Source of the DNA: Polytrichum commune
Taxonomy: Eukaryota; Streptophyta; Polytrichopsida; Polytrichales; Polytrichaceae
Direction of reading: 5' to 3'
NCBI GenBank assembly: GCA_950295325.1
Contig: OX485807.1
Location: forward strand, 13,791,001-13,855,000
DNA: 64,000 nucleotides
A program made the translations under genes and the position numbers. The notes below the pieces were generated by a model, which saw only the letters and a list, made by a program, of their open reading frames with translations, was not told where the DNA came from and did not search any database. This document shows positions 36,566 through 50,700 of the stretch, piece after piece (the first letter of the stretch is position 1; every line of letters begins with the position of its first letter).

Positions 36566-39068
36566 ATGGCGATGGCGAAAATGGAGCATCGGAGCTTCAT
36601 TTCCACGCTACTTCTCCTCCTCCTCTGCCACCAAAGCTCAGCACTTATGACCACCATTACGCACCAGGAGTGTGTGTATGAGGAAGTGCACTTCGACGGC
36701 GACCACGTTTCCGGCAGCTTCGTCGTCGTCGACCATGGCCTCTCGTGGAACTCCGGAGAGGAAGGCGTAGAGCTCGTGGTCAGTTCAATTTGCTTTTCAT
36801 TTCTTCTCCACAGTTTTTGAATGTACGTCAAGACCATGGAAATTTCATGTCTACCTGTGGTTGCCTAAACTTTTCCTGCTCAAGGGTTTCGTCGGATTAG
36901 GTCATGTGAAAATTTAGGCGAGGTGGATGTTTGGTTTTGGAATTAATTTGTAGCTCTTCCTTTGAATGTTGTTTCTGCCATCTCCCATTCCACTAGCCGC
37001 AAAGCGTTTTTTCTCGCTTATGTAGAGGTCGCACAGGGTTTGGGGAGCTGTAGACCATTAGTTTAGGGTTTAGGAATTAGGGAGCACAGGTTCTGCTCCT
37101 CTTCTTTCCTTTTCTCCTCCACTTTGTACGCAACTGATGAATCTCGGAACTTTCTTTAACGGAAGAATCTTTGATTGCGTAAAAAATTCCTTTGCTCAAG
37201 GTTTGCGTCGGATTAGGTCATGTGGAATTTAAAGGGGGAAGGGGGGGGCGCGGCTTTTTAGAAATTTTATTACTCTTTTCGTGGATGTTGGTGTTTCTGC
37301 AATACCCTTACAAAACCTATATTGATACGATGTATCACAATCATATAATTGGAGGCTTTGAATATATGACTATGGTACATAGTGTTGGTTCTGGGTCCAT
37401 TCTGCTGACTCGGGATAGTACGTTAGATGGACAGACATTTATTTGGTAGAACGTCAGATGGATAGACAAGTTTTCATGTAGAAAGAGGGAACAATGAAGA
37501 AAGATAATCCAGAATCTTGTGGCGAAAGACTGCTATAGCCAGAGGCTTAAAATCAGCTTAACAGGAGAAGATTGTTGTCTTTGTATGGTAGTATTATTGT
37601 CTAGCTGGATTAGCCATGCTAGGATTTCTAATGCGGGATTTCCTACTGCCTCAAAATATCAAACCATGTCGAATGGAAACTGCTCCTACGAGCTAATGTA
37701 CAAACACACATCACGTAACGTATGTCAAGCAAGGAGTAAGATGGAAAAGCAATTTTGCCTCTTATATCAACTTTTCTTGAAATGAACTTGGAGGGTCGGT
37801 CATGGCTATTCTGGTCCAATAGGCGATTCTAGAACTCAATCGGGCTGTCAGTTTGTTTATATTGCACATGGGGACCATATTTGCAGTTTTGTATGACCTT
37901 GTGCCTTTTTGGAACAACTTGATGACTAGTGAGCATTACACTCAGTACAGAATAGAAGCATGCCTTCGCCTTGGTCCCATGTCCTTGAAACTCAATATTT
38001 TTTTTTACTCCTAGGTGGATCACACCTTATCAAAATCTGGTCTGCAGATCTTTCTTTCCAAGTCACATTGAGTTCCTGTTTTTTTTTGGGGGTGACATCT
38101 TTATCAGCTCCTGTGTATGACTGCTTACAAGGAGATTGCTTTCTGGGATTTTACAGATCACAAATCCCTCAGGTCACCAGGTTATGGCTGTGAAAGCTGA
38201 TGTTGGTCAGCAGTTTGAATTCCGCGCCCATCAGCATGGCTTGTATAAATTCTGCTTCAACAACCCTGGGTCAACTCCAGAAACCATATCATTCCATATC
38301 CATGTAGGCCATGTTCCCGGCATTGAGGACATTGCCAGAGATGGTACGTCCACAATTATAATCTCTCAGCTGCCCACATTGGAATCATCATTTTTGAATA
38401 CATGGCCTACATGGTAGTATCAATCCATAGGGCTTGTGCTTTGAGAGTCTCTGGTAGATTTAGACTTTGGGGACATTGCTTTATCTATGTGAGGAATCAG
38501 TTGAAATCAAAGCAAGTGGTTCTAATTCTACCTTGTATGGATGGTGGTGCAGAGCATTTGAAGCCTGTGAATGTCAAGATAGCACAACTCCGAGAGGCTC
38601 TTGAAGCAGTATCAGCAGAGCAAATCTATTTGCGAGCTCGTGATTACCGGCACCGTATCAGTGAGTTTCTCCTTACATCTTTCTACACATTGTTCTGCAG
38701 AGGAACTTCCTGTAGTTAGTAACCGAGCTTGCTTGTAGTTAGTAAGTTTGAGTAGTCTGTCATGAGACAAGTAGATTGTCATATGCCCTCTTCAATATTT
38801 CAGATCATATGTTTTTCATGCAAGAATTAACCATTTCCAATAGACATGAAGCAGTTTTGAACAGTTGTAGACTCGATGCAAACCTGACAGTGTTAATATC
38901 ATAGCTGATGTATTACTGTCTTGTTGTGGACCAGCAAGTGAGAGCACCAACAGAAGATTGATCATCTACACAGTGGTGGAGTATGTCTGCTTAGTTGGTG
39001 TGAGCCTTGGTCAAGTGTACCTCATCCGTAAACTCTTTGATAAGCGCTTGGGCTACAACAGAGTATAA
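36566..39068 (+). CDS. p24-beta family cargo receptor (GOLD/emp24 domain)
   Basis: Four exons join in phase: 36566-36778, 38157-38343, 38553-38660 and 38935-39068, giving 213 residues. A signal peptide (Leu-rich, about residues 10-27) precedes a GOLD domain with the conserved cysteine pair (QEC..., KFCFNNP), VVDH, and STPETISFHIHVGH. Next comes the coiled-coil stretch EHLKPVNVKIAQLREAL, a transmembrane helix (about residues 178-198) and a short cytosolic tail ending GYNRV. Order, length and the terminal YNRV match plant p24-beta proteins (beta2/beta3). These cycle between ER and Golgi in COPII and COPI vesicles, where they act as cargo adaptors in complexes with p24-delta. The start is the first in-frame ATG; a second Met three residues on (MAMAK) would change little. 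All introns are GT-AG. Confidence 0.93.
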
Positions 39069-41400
39069 CATCTTAAATCACTAGAGGCTGCTGTCAAAAA
39101 TTTTCACTCTTAAGTGCCATGGATAGTCCACATGGTGTGAAGATGATACAAGCGAGTTGTAGATATCAAAAGTGCCACAGCTGATAGGTTCTAATTCTTA
39201 GGGTAAACAGTCAAAAGCATAGAGTAAACCTCTGATCAAAACATCTTGTGACATACATTATTTTGTTCCATGGAGGAGGGACAACCTTGCAAAGGTACAA
39301 GGTAAACATTCAGCTCTGGATAACCTATTGAAACTTGGTTCAATATGTATGTAATCTAGTTGCATTCTGTTAACGAATGTATCAATTGAAGCATGAGGTA
39401 CTCACAGTATATGTAAATCAAGAATGGGCTGTATTACAAACGTAGGTCGTGGGCCATGTGGAACTTTTTAACCAGTTTTAGCAGATTGTGCAAAAGAAAA
39501 ATAACAAACAAGGTTGCTAATGCATTTTGAAACAGTATAAATCGGGTATGCCATGTTGGTCCATGCAAGTCCAGAGTTTCTGCGGACCGATTTTGATCTG
39601 GACTCTTGAATGTTTGAGTTAGTTGCTGGTATGAAATGGACCTTACATTTACCTTGTTTTATGGCCACTTTACACTAGAGCCCAAGAAACCGATTAAGTT
39701 TGGATGGATGAGTAACCTACATGGCACAAAATAGATACTGTTTCATGGGCTTTTTGGATTTTGTGTCAAGCCCACCTCAAAGAGGTGGGTCTAACACAAA
39801 ATGAGGAGACCATGACACTACAAGTTCTTGCAACCCTTGATTTATTGTTATTTATAGGGTGGAAGAACTTATGTAAAGCACAAATAAGTACTAGGTTCCA
39901 CGCTAATTTAATGCACAATGGTGTACAATATGGGCCACACTATAGTGCATCAAAATGTAAGTAACACTATAATTTGTTGTATGCTTTGTTGTACTTATGA
40001 TGAACAGTGTCATTGGTTGAGAAATGAGTGGTCTCATTTCGTTTTATAGTGACCATGGGTGAGGATGCCAAAAAATGGATGCGAAAGGGACATGGAATTC
40101 TACATGTTTAGAAATGAATAATGTTTGGTGGTCATTTGGGTGTTGTGGTAAAAATAAGTTGACCATGTCAAATAGGTTGTCTCAACAAAAAAAAGGTGGT
40201 CATGTTGGAACAAAAATATAATATTAACAAAATTTATTCTATAAATGTCTGAATTTATATATCGTGACTTTATCATAATTGTATTTTTAGCACTTTTATT
40301 CTTGATTTGCACTAAAAACACTATGTCTTGGTCTAGGTCCGCTTCACACTATAGCCTGTGACCAAGGCTTTAAGAAAAGTGATGTGGATATCTCTTCACC
40401 TTTGGTTTGTTGACCAGGACCATTAAATCTTAAATCATTTTGACTCCCAACCCCTTAGTCACATGTGCAAAATGGCCCTAAGGTATGTGGGCCTTTGTAG
40501 TCTTATTCATATGCCCATATTTGGATTGAGAGTATTGTCGCATGCGAGTGTACCTCTCTCATCCACCCAACCTAAAAGTTTGACCCCCTATAGGTTTATG
40601 GCTTAATCACCTCAAATGACTTCAACTAGGCTAATTCGGGTTTATAAAGCTAATTAGTAACCTCTAAACACATTATTTTAAGAGCTTTATGTTGGACACA
40701 TGAGAGGTACACTTGTAATCCCCTCTTGCTTATATTTGAGTGCTTTGTAATGAAGGGAGAGCATTTCCTCAACAAGTGGCAATCCTGAAATGATCCAGAA
40801 TTGGCATACATATTGCTTCATGGCTCATCTTATTTGATGCCAAAGTTCACTTTCCACATGGAATTTGGGTGTGAGGAAAATTGAAGCCTAATCATTTGTT
40901 AACCTGTAAGTGTTTTGAAGACCCCATTTGGGCCTTAACATGCACAAGAACATGTATTTGAGATTCAAACTTTCTTTTTTAGCTAATTGCATCAAAAGCA
41001 ACCCTATCCACGCATATATATATATCACCAATTTCACAAATAGATATATTAAATACTGAGCTTACAGACCTTTCTTCCTTGCAAAACATTTTGCACGTCA
41101 TAGATGCTGCAACTTGCAATCTCATCTCTGAAATTGAACACGAATACACGCTGAACGTCCAGAATTTTTTGTTTACCTTCTAAGCTTCACCACTGCATTC
41201 CATGAAACGCCGAACTTTCCTTATTGCCCCTCTCACCATGCTTCCATTCACCAAGTTTTGTCCACCAAGTTCCCTGTGATACCTCGAAGATTTCTAAAAA
41301 TGAAGCAAAGCTGTTACCTTTTTTCTCTTTTTCATGCAGATTCTTTGTGTGGAAGTAAATTGTTAGTATTGCTGTGAGCATGGATGTCAGACTACAAACC
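39069..41400. other. Intergenic region between p24 and BLD10
   Basis: It includes the p24 3' UTR. Short sequences near 39670 (ACTTTACACTAGAGCC) and 40342 (CTTCACACTATAGCC) faintly recall the ends of the 15264-16730 element, but are too degenerate to call. No gene recognised. Confidence 0.45.
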
Positions 41401-41787
41401 TGTCAATTGCTTGACCAGGCATACAGGACCTTCTACTTCTCTATGTTACACCTCCTGCTCTGCACACCCAAAGTCAGTGGAGATCACTCTCCCATCACTC
41501 TCAACTAAATCACTGCAAGTGGCCATACTAAGAGTCGCCTCCGCAAAGTAACTTGCAGATGGCCTCGCCTGTCGTATGAAGCTGTTCCCATCCTTGACAG
41601 TTTGCTGACTTATCTCCTCAATCCCATTTGCCGCCAAACATCGGTACATTCATTTTCTTTTTACTTTTTTCCTTTTGAGTCGTGCTTCTCTAGGTCATGT
41701 ACCAATAATCGCACCACAATTTTCAGAAACTCTCCGCAATGCACAAGTTCTTTCGAGTGTTTGCATCACATTTGTTGTGGGTTTGGA

Positions 41788-44700
41788 TTAATGGGCAGGA
41801 GTTCTGGCAGGTAGAGTGGTCTGCCAGGATGTTGGGCGAGAGGAAGTCAATATTCTCCTGCAAAGTGGATGCATCCGAACACTGGCTTCACAAAAAAAAA
41901 TGGCTCGACATTCAAGGTGGATTGGCCTCATCGGCGGCTACCGGCTACTCGACTGGATTCACTTGAAGCTGGTGTGGGCACTGTGCTTTCTTGCTTCAGC
42001 CGGTGACATTCTTTCTGCATATTATAAGTCGTGGATTACTCAGCAATTGAGAGTCAAGGGCTAGACAACTGTAAGCTTGGATGCTTCATATGAAATGTCT
42101 TTAACACAAGCTTCGAAACTTTGTGTTGCACACGAAATTAATCAGATGCTACTCCTAGAATCTGATCGAAGCTATGGGAATCTTCGTTGATCCTTTCTTG
42201 AGGAAACTCATCTTGGAAACAGAAAACCCGTTCCCAGTCTAAGTCCGTAGCCCATTCTGTTGAGTGTGGTGCGTGGTTTCAAAAAAATTACCCTATTTCC
42301 GATCATAATATACCAGGCTACATATATAAAACACAAGACTAATGTTTGTAGAATACTCACTAATTATTTATACACTGCAGTGGAGTGTGTGAATCCATAA
42401 CCCACATTTGGAAGTTAGACTTCACCTGCAAAGCATCGATACTCCCAGATGTATCAATGTACTTGTGGTCCCTGTGTGTAGGGGTGCCCATCCTTTGTTG
42501 GTGAGTGCGATCTGCCGCAGCAACCAACTCCAAACATTTGCGCTGCAGCTGCGTCCTGTCCTCATCAACCTGGCTACCAAATTCACATCTATATCAGTGG
42601 GAAGGTTTTCACCAGTGAAACTTACAAATCTTGCAGAAGCACTACGGAGGAGAGATATTTTTAGTTTGCAATACCACCATTATCTTTGTGTCACTAATCT
42701 GAGTTAAGGGCGGTCTATGCAGCCACACCTGAACCTGTTGAGGTACCTTGGAAAGTAGCGAAATTGCATGCTCGTATTCCCTCCTAAGCTCCACGTTCCT
42801 GTGGTTGGACCAGCAATAGTTACCCATTTTACAAGTTTGCAGATATAGACAGCCCATTCGAAACTGTATGATGTACAGTGAAGCTTTGTTCATAATCTAT
42901 AGCTATAAATTATGCATCATAGAACGCAGAAGACTCCCCTGTACGCAATTGCATATGAAATGTGATGACCGGCAAAGGTTGCTGTCCTAATATGACAGGT
43001 GCTCTAGCTGAAAAAACAGATGAAGATTGTAACATAAAGGCTTACTGGGTCTCTGCCTTTTGTAGCTGAGAGAAGCATTCCTTATAGAGGTTGGCTGTCT
43101 TCTGAAGATCTCCGTTGACTGAAAAATTCTTTATTTCAAGATCATGGATCCTTGCCTGCACAACAAAACTCCCTTCACATTTACTTGGAGGATACTTGTC
43201 CTTGAAAGTGACTGGACATGCACTTTCTTCGTGACTAAAGGCTGCCATGCATAGGGTACCAAGACCTCATTCTTGACTCAAGGGAAACAGGAGATAAGAC
43301 CCTTAAGTAGAAAAAAACTAATGTCAAAAAGTGTAATTTATTCAAATAAGCACCCTAATATCTTTGCTAAGAGGCCTTTAGTAAGCTCAGTTCTTTGAGA
43401 TACAAGAGGGGACTTCCTGAGTATGCACAAGGTGATTTGAAAGTAATTTTTCTTAACTAACATACAAGCCTAACAATACCTTGGATCCAGCTACATCAGC
43501 TGCAGTATGCTGCAGCTGAACTTCCATTGAATGATTTGACAAGGCTTGGGAGGGAGCAACAGGTCGACCTCGTAGCCTCTCTTCAGTTTCCTGAAACATT
43601 TCCACCTGTATTACGTTATTCATCCCTTTGCAGATCATTTTATCTACAGCGACCGTGCCTTCTGTAGAAAATCTTTGTCCAAGACTTGGAGATGTTTGGA
43701 ATAATTGCCCCTATCCAAGAAATAAATCATTCCACATTTTCCTTGTTATCCATGCTATATATACCCCTCTGGTCAATTTCAACTTTTCTACAACTGAAAC
43801 TGCATATATATTCTTGCCTCTGGTTTAATGACATATAGTCGCCCCATAGTCGTTGAGCTGTTTTGTTGGTGAAGCAAGTTAGGGACTCCAAATACTATGT
43901 AGAACATAGTAAAGGTTGCAGAAGTTTCTATAATGATTGGACAAGCCATTTGTATATAAGGGCAATTTCAGGACAATTCTGTACCTTAGCATTGAGAGAG
44001 GACTGCAGCCGCATAATTTCCTGATTTTGTGCATCCCTTGTGATCTGAAGTGTTTGTACCTGTTGAAAGAAATATACTTCCAATCATATTACTGGCTATC
44101 GTGTGATTTTATTGCTCATAGTGGGGTACCCAGACCTCCAGCTATAAGGAAGAATATGACAGGAAACAACGAAGTGATCCACTTTGTGTGCAAAAATCCA
44201 TTACATTTAAGATCAAGATGTACCTGCTCCTCAAGTGAAACTAAGCGATCTCGCATCATTGCGTTCTTGGTGCCAGAATCCTGCACAGAAAAGTTGATTG
44301 AGAACATATTGATACAAGTTTCAAAGCAGGCATGTTTGATTTCAAGTTAATTCTGGGCTCAAAGTTCCTCAGATTTTCAAAAACATGTCACAAGCGGATA
44401 AATGTCTACCTTGCTCTCCAACTCCAGTTGATGTTCCTGAGCACGGACACAGGCCAGCAACTGCTCCAACTCTCTAACCCTCTCATGCTCCAGCCTATAT
44501 CTTGTTGTCATTGCTTCTCGCTCCTGTATGGTAAGTAGCAATGGTTTTAGTCAACATAAATGCTGCGTCCTGAATAGAATCTAGGATTAAAATAGAGAGC
44601 ACAAAAACATTTGATTTTATACCAATAACATATTAAAGCGTGGTAAGACAATCTTGGTCTATAGTTCTTGAAAACCAGATTGCTTATCTTCTAAAAGTGA

Positions 44701-47700
44701 CATTTATATGAAGCAAAAAATAAAACCACTATTTCTTGGATGAAAGATGTTCAGCTATGATGACAGTGCACGAGCAACAGAAAAACTTCAACGAAGGATT
44801 GCTGGTTATACCTTCTGACTCTCAGCAAGCAGGTCCGACACATACTGCTGCTTTGTCTCTAAGGCAGTAAGGTCTCTTTGAACGGCTGCATTTCTTGCCT
44901 CCAAATCTGTTGACGCCTGAACCAACTCACAGAAAACGTTCCAGTCTCCCAATACAGGATATCCTCATGTACCTAAACCTCATGATTGCATCTTATCAAT
45001 AGTATGTGACTAGCGCTCGGTGCATAATGCTCTGACGTAGGATACATTAATCTTCTCAACAATTACTGAAAGCGAGATAATATCAATATGGTTCCAGATT
45101 ACACTAACTCCAGGAGAGGGACTCACTACTTTAATTGCAGAGAGTTGTGCCACCAAAGCTGCCTTCTCATTCTGAAAGTCATTCAGCAGACCAGATTGCT
45201 GAGCCAGGGATCGTGACATCAAATCTCCTTGCCTTTCTGCAGCCTACACAAGAAAAAAAATTCTGATCTTAGGAAGAAATAAATCCACTTTAAAAAAGAC
45301 AAATATAGAGTTCTATCAGAACACAGGGTAACTCCTGGGTTCTGGTAATCTACTCGAGACTTTTAACTACACAAAGGCGGGCTCAGAAACCTACCCTTAT
45401 ATCCAAGAAGTGATGATTGGGTTCCGAATTTTCTAGTTTGAGTACCCGTCTCGTAACCTAAAAATTGTGTAAGGATGGATTTATTGGGAGCATTCTCCTA
45501 AGTACATATCCAGGACCTTGCCAACAAATGTTTTTGCAAGTGTAACATCTATCCTTGTCTCCTATGGGGTCCACTGCTGGGTGTAGTGCACTCCAGCCTT
45601 GTGAGGACTTTTGAGCCTGAGAGAATTCTTCAAGATGGCAGTTAAGGGTGCATGAGAAGAACGGCCGCGGGGCAATAACCTTAAGATCAGAAGTAATTCG
45701 CTGATTTTCTTCCTCTACTGTCTTCGATTGAGCTTGAGCCCGCTGAAGAGCTTCTTCCAAGCTCTGAATTTGGTATCGTTGGTTCTGCAATTGACTATCC
45801 CCTTCGACAGCTTGCTGTTTGAGCTTTTGGTTTTCTTCACACAAATTTCTATACAGTCGCATTATTTCTTCCTCCTCCTTCTCCTTTACATTTAGCATCT
45901 GCATGATAGCAATTGCAAATTTTCCATGTTCACTGAGCCATAAAGGATAACCTCATGAGACAATTCCAGTAACATCCTTTGCAATCGATATATTGCAAAT
46001 GAAAACTAGTTGGGTATCGTTCGTGTTTGAAGGGATCAAACAGGTCAACAAAGATTTCAGATACGTGCATCCACATGCATTTAGAAGTTAGTAATGTGGA
46101 ATTTAATCTAATGATTAGGAAGACCAGAAGCCCACTATAAGAAGAGAACTAGAGAACAATTGAATTTTTATAATTATTCTGACTCTAGTTATCTGCACTC
46201 TTACTCTATTCTCAGGTTCGTGGCTACAATCCTGAACGACATGCTGTAACAAGAGTGCTCTCTAGTGCCAGTGGTCACATGTGACATAATAAGTTCCATT
46301 CTGGTAGAGCATAAGTGACGCAATGTTCACTAGGATCATTTACAGGGGCCCTTGGTGCTACCTCTTAAGGTCATAATACGGCTTTCAGAAGTATATTTCC
46401 TGCCCAACAATATAACGTCAAAATAACAGGTGCAGACCTGGTCACAGTACTGAAGCTTGGAATTCATGTTCCTTAACTCATTGAGAACATTTTCTCGCTC
46501 AGCGACAACCTGCAACATCTCTGTTTTGAGAGTCTGCAACACCACCCAGAAAATTATGTCCATGTAAAATTCCTTAAAAAACGTGCTTGTACATTCAAGT
46601 GAGGAACCCCTGAGGAACCTTGCGTTAAATAACATCCTATAAGTCTCAAGATGGACATGCAATGGTGGTTTCACTCAGGCAGATCTATTTATTCAATTTG
46701 ATAACTTACTTGTATATCACGATTTGAGGATTGGAGAAGATCTTCAACTTTATGAAGCTCCGAATTCTGCACATTGCACCATGAAGGGTGAGCATGAGCT
46801 TGCAGTTCCTTCATTATTTTTCCTTCAGCTGCTGGCAATTTTCTCTACCGGCCAGATTTTTTCACAAGAGATTCAATGCCTAGATATGTTAAGAAGTTGT
46901 GCTTCATCCAGGAATAACTACACAAAGCGCTCCCTTGTTGACAAGGCCGATTGAGTAGATCTTGTATCTAGAAGTGATCAGAAATCAATCAGCACAAGTA
47001 TCAGTTCGTGCTTTCAGGAATCACCTTTGCTGATAAGCGTTCTTCAAGGCCCTTCCTGGTGTCTTCTTCCATCGACAATTGACTCTTCAAAGATGCAATC
47101 TGCAGTAGGAAATCAAACATTTTGACTTAGATCAGAAATAGTGTTGCTTCAGATCGACCATCCAATTTGACGCTTTGGTCGAGGCCAAATTGGTTATCCC
47201 GAAATCTTTGTCTTATGCTTTGTCAATCTATGTATTGATGCAAGAGTATGTGACGGCCAACTTCATGATAATTGTTTGGATGCGTAACCGATTGGGTACC
47301 TCAGATTCTGCCTGCTGCATCAAACTTTGGTCTGATTGCAATCTATGCTCAGCCGTTTGCAGATTGCGCTTCATGAAATGCATCTCAGCTTGTAGCTGGC
47401 CGTTCTCGTCACTTATATGCGCAATTTTATCGCCTTGGGAATGGACCTGCTCGTTGACATGAACCATGCACGAATTGGTCATGACTTTTTATACATCAGA
47501 AATCACCAAAGTGCCTCAAGTAGTAATTAAAGTGTTAGCGAAATACAGTTCTTGTCCGGATTTGACATAAGTATGGTGTATACGTTTTATCGTTGTAGTA
47601 ATCCACCCTTCACGATACTCCTGCTTGGAAGAGTGAAACCTCCATGATTTACGAAATCTCTCTCTTGAGGGTGCAAATATTAAATTTGGTACGTTCTTGA

Positions 47701-50700
47701 GCTAAAGTGTACTCTGGAACTTGAAGGAAAGATTAGATTTACTATAGACATATATGGTTTCTGTATTGCTCAGAAGCTAACTTTCACCTCTAATTGAAGT
47801 TGGTCACGCTCCTTGCTCAGGGCATTGATTAACCCACATACATGGTTAACCTCGCCCGTCCTCTCTGCACACTCCTCTGAAAGCCTGCGAATCTCCATCT
47901 CCAATGCTCCAACCCTCTGTTCAGCGATCTGCTGATCTGATATTGTGCTTTTCAGCTTACACACCTGTTCGAAAGAAGTCAAGTTCGAGGAGGCCCTTGA
48001 CCTTAAATATGGAGGTCACATTATCTCCACTAGAAATCCCGAGCGTATTCAAAGATTTGGGGAAAAACGTCTTTTGCACTGCGAGGCCTAGAGGACAATT
48101 ATTATGTGTTGCGAGCCATACTTTCGTAAACAAAATTTCATGTAGGGAGGGAATATAAAATCAAAGACATAAAGCTTACCAGCTCTTCTCTGGTGGAGTC
48201 TAGCTGCGTAATAAGAGTCTTTAATTGCTCCACGTCCCTTTCGGCTGTCTCCATCCGCCTCCTGCAGACAAGCCAACTCTTGCAAGAAACCATGAGGAAA
48301 AAGATATTGGTCTCTATTCAAGGATTTTTTCGTTTGAAAGCTGGTCTCTGTGTGCAGATATTATATACAATTCAAGTAGATTCTCCCTGGATTTTCTACC
48401 CCTTTTCCTTTTCCAAGTTTGAGTTTAGACTTGTACATGCATAGCTGTAATTGCGATGATGTCTCCGAAATTTTCAAGGTACTTTCTTCCCGATGCCTGC
48501 TGCAGCCTACGTGATCTGCTTGAAGTCTTGCGTACTTCACTTGCACATCTTCAAGCTCTCGTCTGCACCCAAACAAATGGATAAGCTCAATATTGTTGAA
48601 GAGCACATTTTTTCAGTTCAGCAGTTGAGGAAAAGGAAACTTCTGAAGTCGGAAGGGCAGAGAGCTACACTAAGTTGTTGCATTTTTTGTGAACTTCCTC
48701 CTCCGCTCTAATGCGTGCTTCGGACTCCTGCAATGTAATTGATAAAATCACCGCAATTAGAATAAGCACTTGTAATGGATTTAAGTTGACGAGTTCAGCT
48801 CTTGAACCAGTATGACTAAGGTATCCAAACGTGACACAAAAGATACATACCAGCAGGAGTTAATGAAAGCAGTTGAATAAAACATTCAGGCGACCATGAG
48901 GTGATTAAGAAACTTGCAGAGAGCCAGATCCAGTAAGCCATTGAGAAAAATCACACTTCAGAAAAGTGCTCAAATTTCAACAATTTTTCACTCTTTAACA
49001 GAGAATGATGAAAATTATGGCATGATCCCAGTTACTCTTTTGCTTTATCTTAGTCTCCAGGCAGCTCCAGAGCCAGAAGATTCCCGGCAGCGTATATATA
49101 CGTTCACAGACCTAAAAGAGAGAAACTTCACCCACTTTGGTTTATAATTAAAAATAAGACTGGATCCTAACAGGATCTGTGGGTTCAAACGAACATCTAT
49201 TTGGCTAATCCCCTTTCTACACTCGTAGGTCATCTACTACCTGCGTTAGCTGTGATTTGAGAATCTATAGACCACGTATTCATAAGAAAGAGGGCTTTGA
49301 CCAATCCTGTCTCTTGAATGTGATGAGAGAGTGGAGTCTGACTGGAGCCTCTTGTATAAAACTGACTCAGGAAATTGTAAGGCCATGTCTAAGCCATACC
49401 CGATCTCGTTCCAGGGTTCGAGCAGCAAGGGCAGATGTCAACTGGGCCATACTTCCATCAATTTCCTGCAATTTGAAGTTTCTATAAATAATCAGATTAT
49501 TCGCAAACTAAGCAGTGACATTCAGTGATCCTTCACATTGTCCAAGAAAAGTATTGATTGAGTTCTTACTCGAATCAACGTGGCTAGTTGATTGCATTCT
49601 AGCTGGCTATGTTCAAGAGCTTCCTGTCCCGCCACCTGCACACTCGAGCCATAGATACCGATTCTGAGCTAAGCTTTCTTTCCCGTTATTGAAATCTGAT
49701 GGTCATAAGTAGTACTGCACAGGTTGACCCAGTTATTGAGCGTCCTTCTGAAGATCCTTCGAACGGAGGTTTGTTTTCGGGTCCAATTAAACAAAGTGAT
49801 TGTCATATGGGTTTGAGGTATACCTTTTCATCCGTTATGAATCCCAATTGTTCATTCTTCTTATTGACTTCAATACGAAGTGCCGATATTGTTGCTTCCT
49901 GCTCAGCCATTGTAGTATGTAGGTCGTCTACCTTAACTTTCAAACCTTGAACCTGAAAGAAAGGACTATACAGCGATTAGTACTTGAATACAAGCCAAAC
50001 ATGAATAAATTAAATAGGCCGGACAAGATTCAGTCATCATGGCCTATCCTGGATTCGAACACTGTAAGGGTCTCTCTGCCTGCATGTTCCCGTATAGATG
50101 AAGACATTCAAGGAAGCTTGAAGTTTAAAATGATATATGATCTAAAGCATTATCCTCTAATGTTACATGAAGAATATAGATCCTTCACCATTTCCTTCAT
50201 AACCTTTTAAATGATATCTCATTGACTATGGACATTGATCATCCTTGACTAGAATCATAGTTGACATCGCCCAGGTATAAATACAAGGAAAGCTAAGGAA
50301 CGTTGACAGTTATCAATACGTCACAGTGCAGTAAAACGACAGTGTCATTCAAATAAGTAACCTTGAGTAATCAGATTATGCAGTTGTTTTTGAGTTGCGA
50401 GGACAGACACGAGAGGCACCTTAGTCAAGCTTCGCTGCACTGTCTCCCTCTCTTTGATGGAAAACAGCATCTGCAGAACATAAGGAGTCAGACGAGACTT
50501 GAGAACTGACATTGATCTAGAATTGCTAGAAAGTAATAAGCTATCTGCAAAGCAGTATGCAGGAACAGAGAATTGGAATGCAAATGACGTATCAAAAATC
50601 ATATTCATAAAGACACCAAGGCAAACCAACTCAAAAAAAAAGTTGCTATGAAAGAAATTGTGCTTGCCAGGTACAGAATGCTGGTACAGAGTTTGCAGCT

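Noticed and set aside
39668-40360. Another Harbinger-type element between p24 and BLD10
   Set aside because: The candidate ends match only weakly and I found no target-site duplication.
41816-42064. 82-codon plus-strand frame
   Set aside because: It opposes the probable last BLD10 exon and has no recognised domain; taken as a shadow frame.
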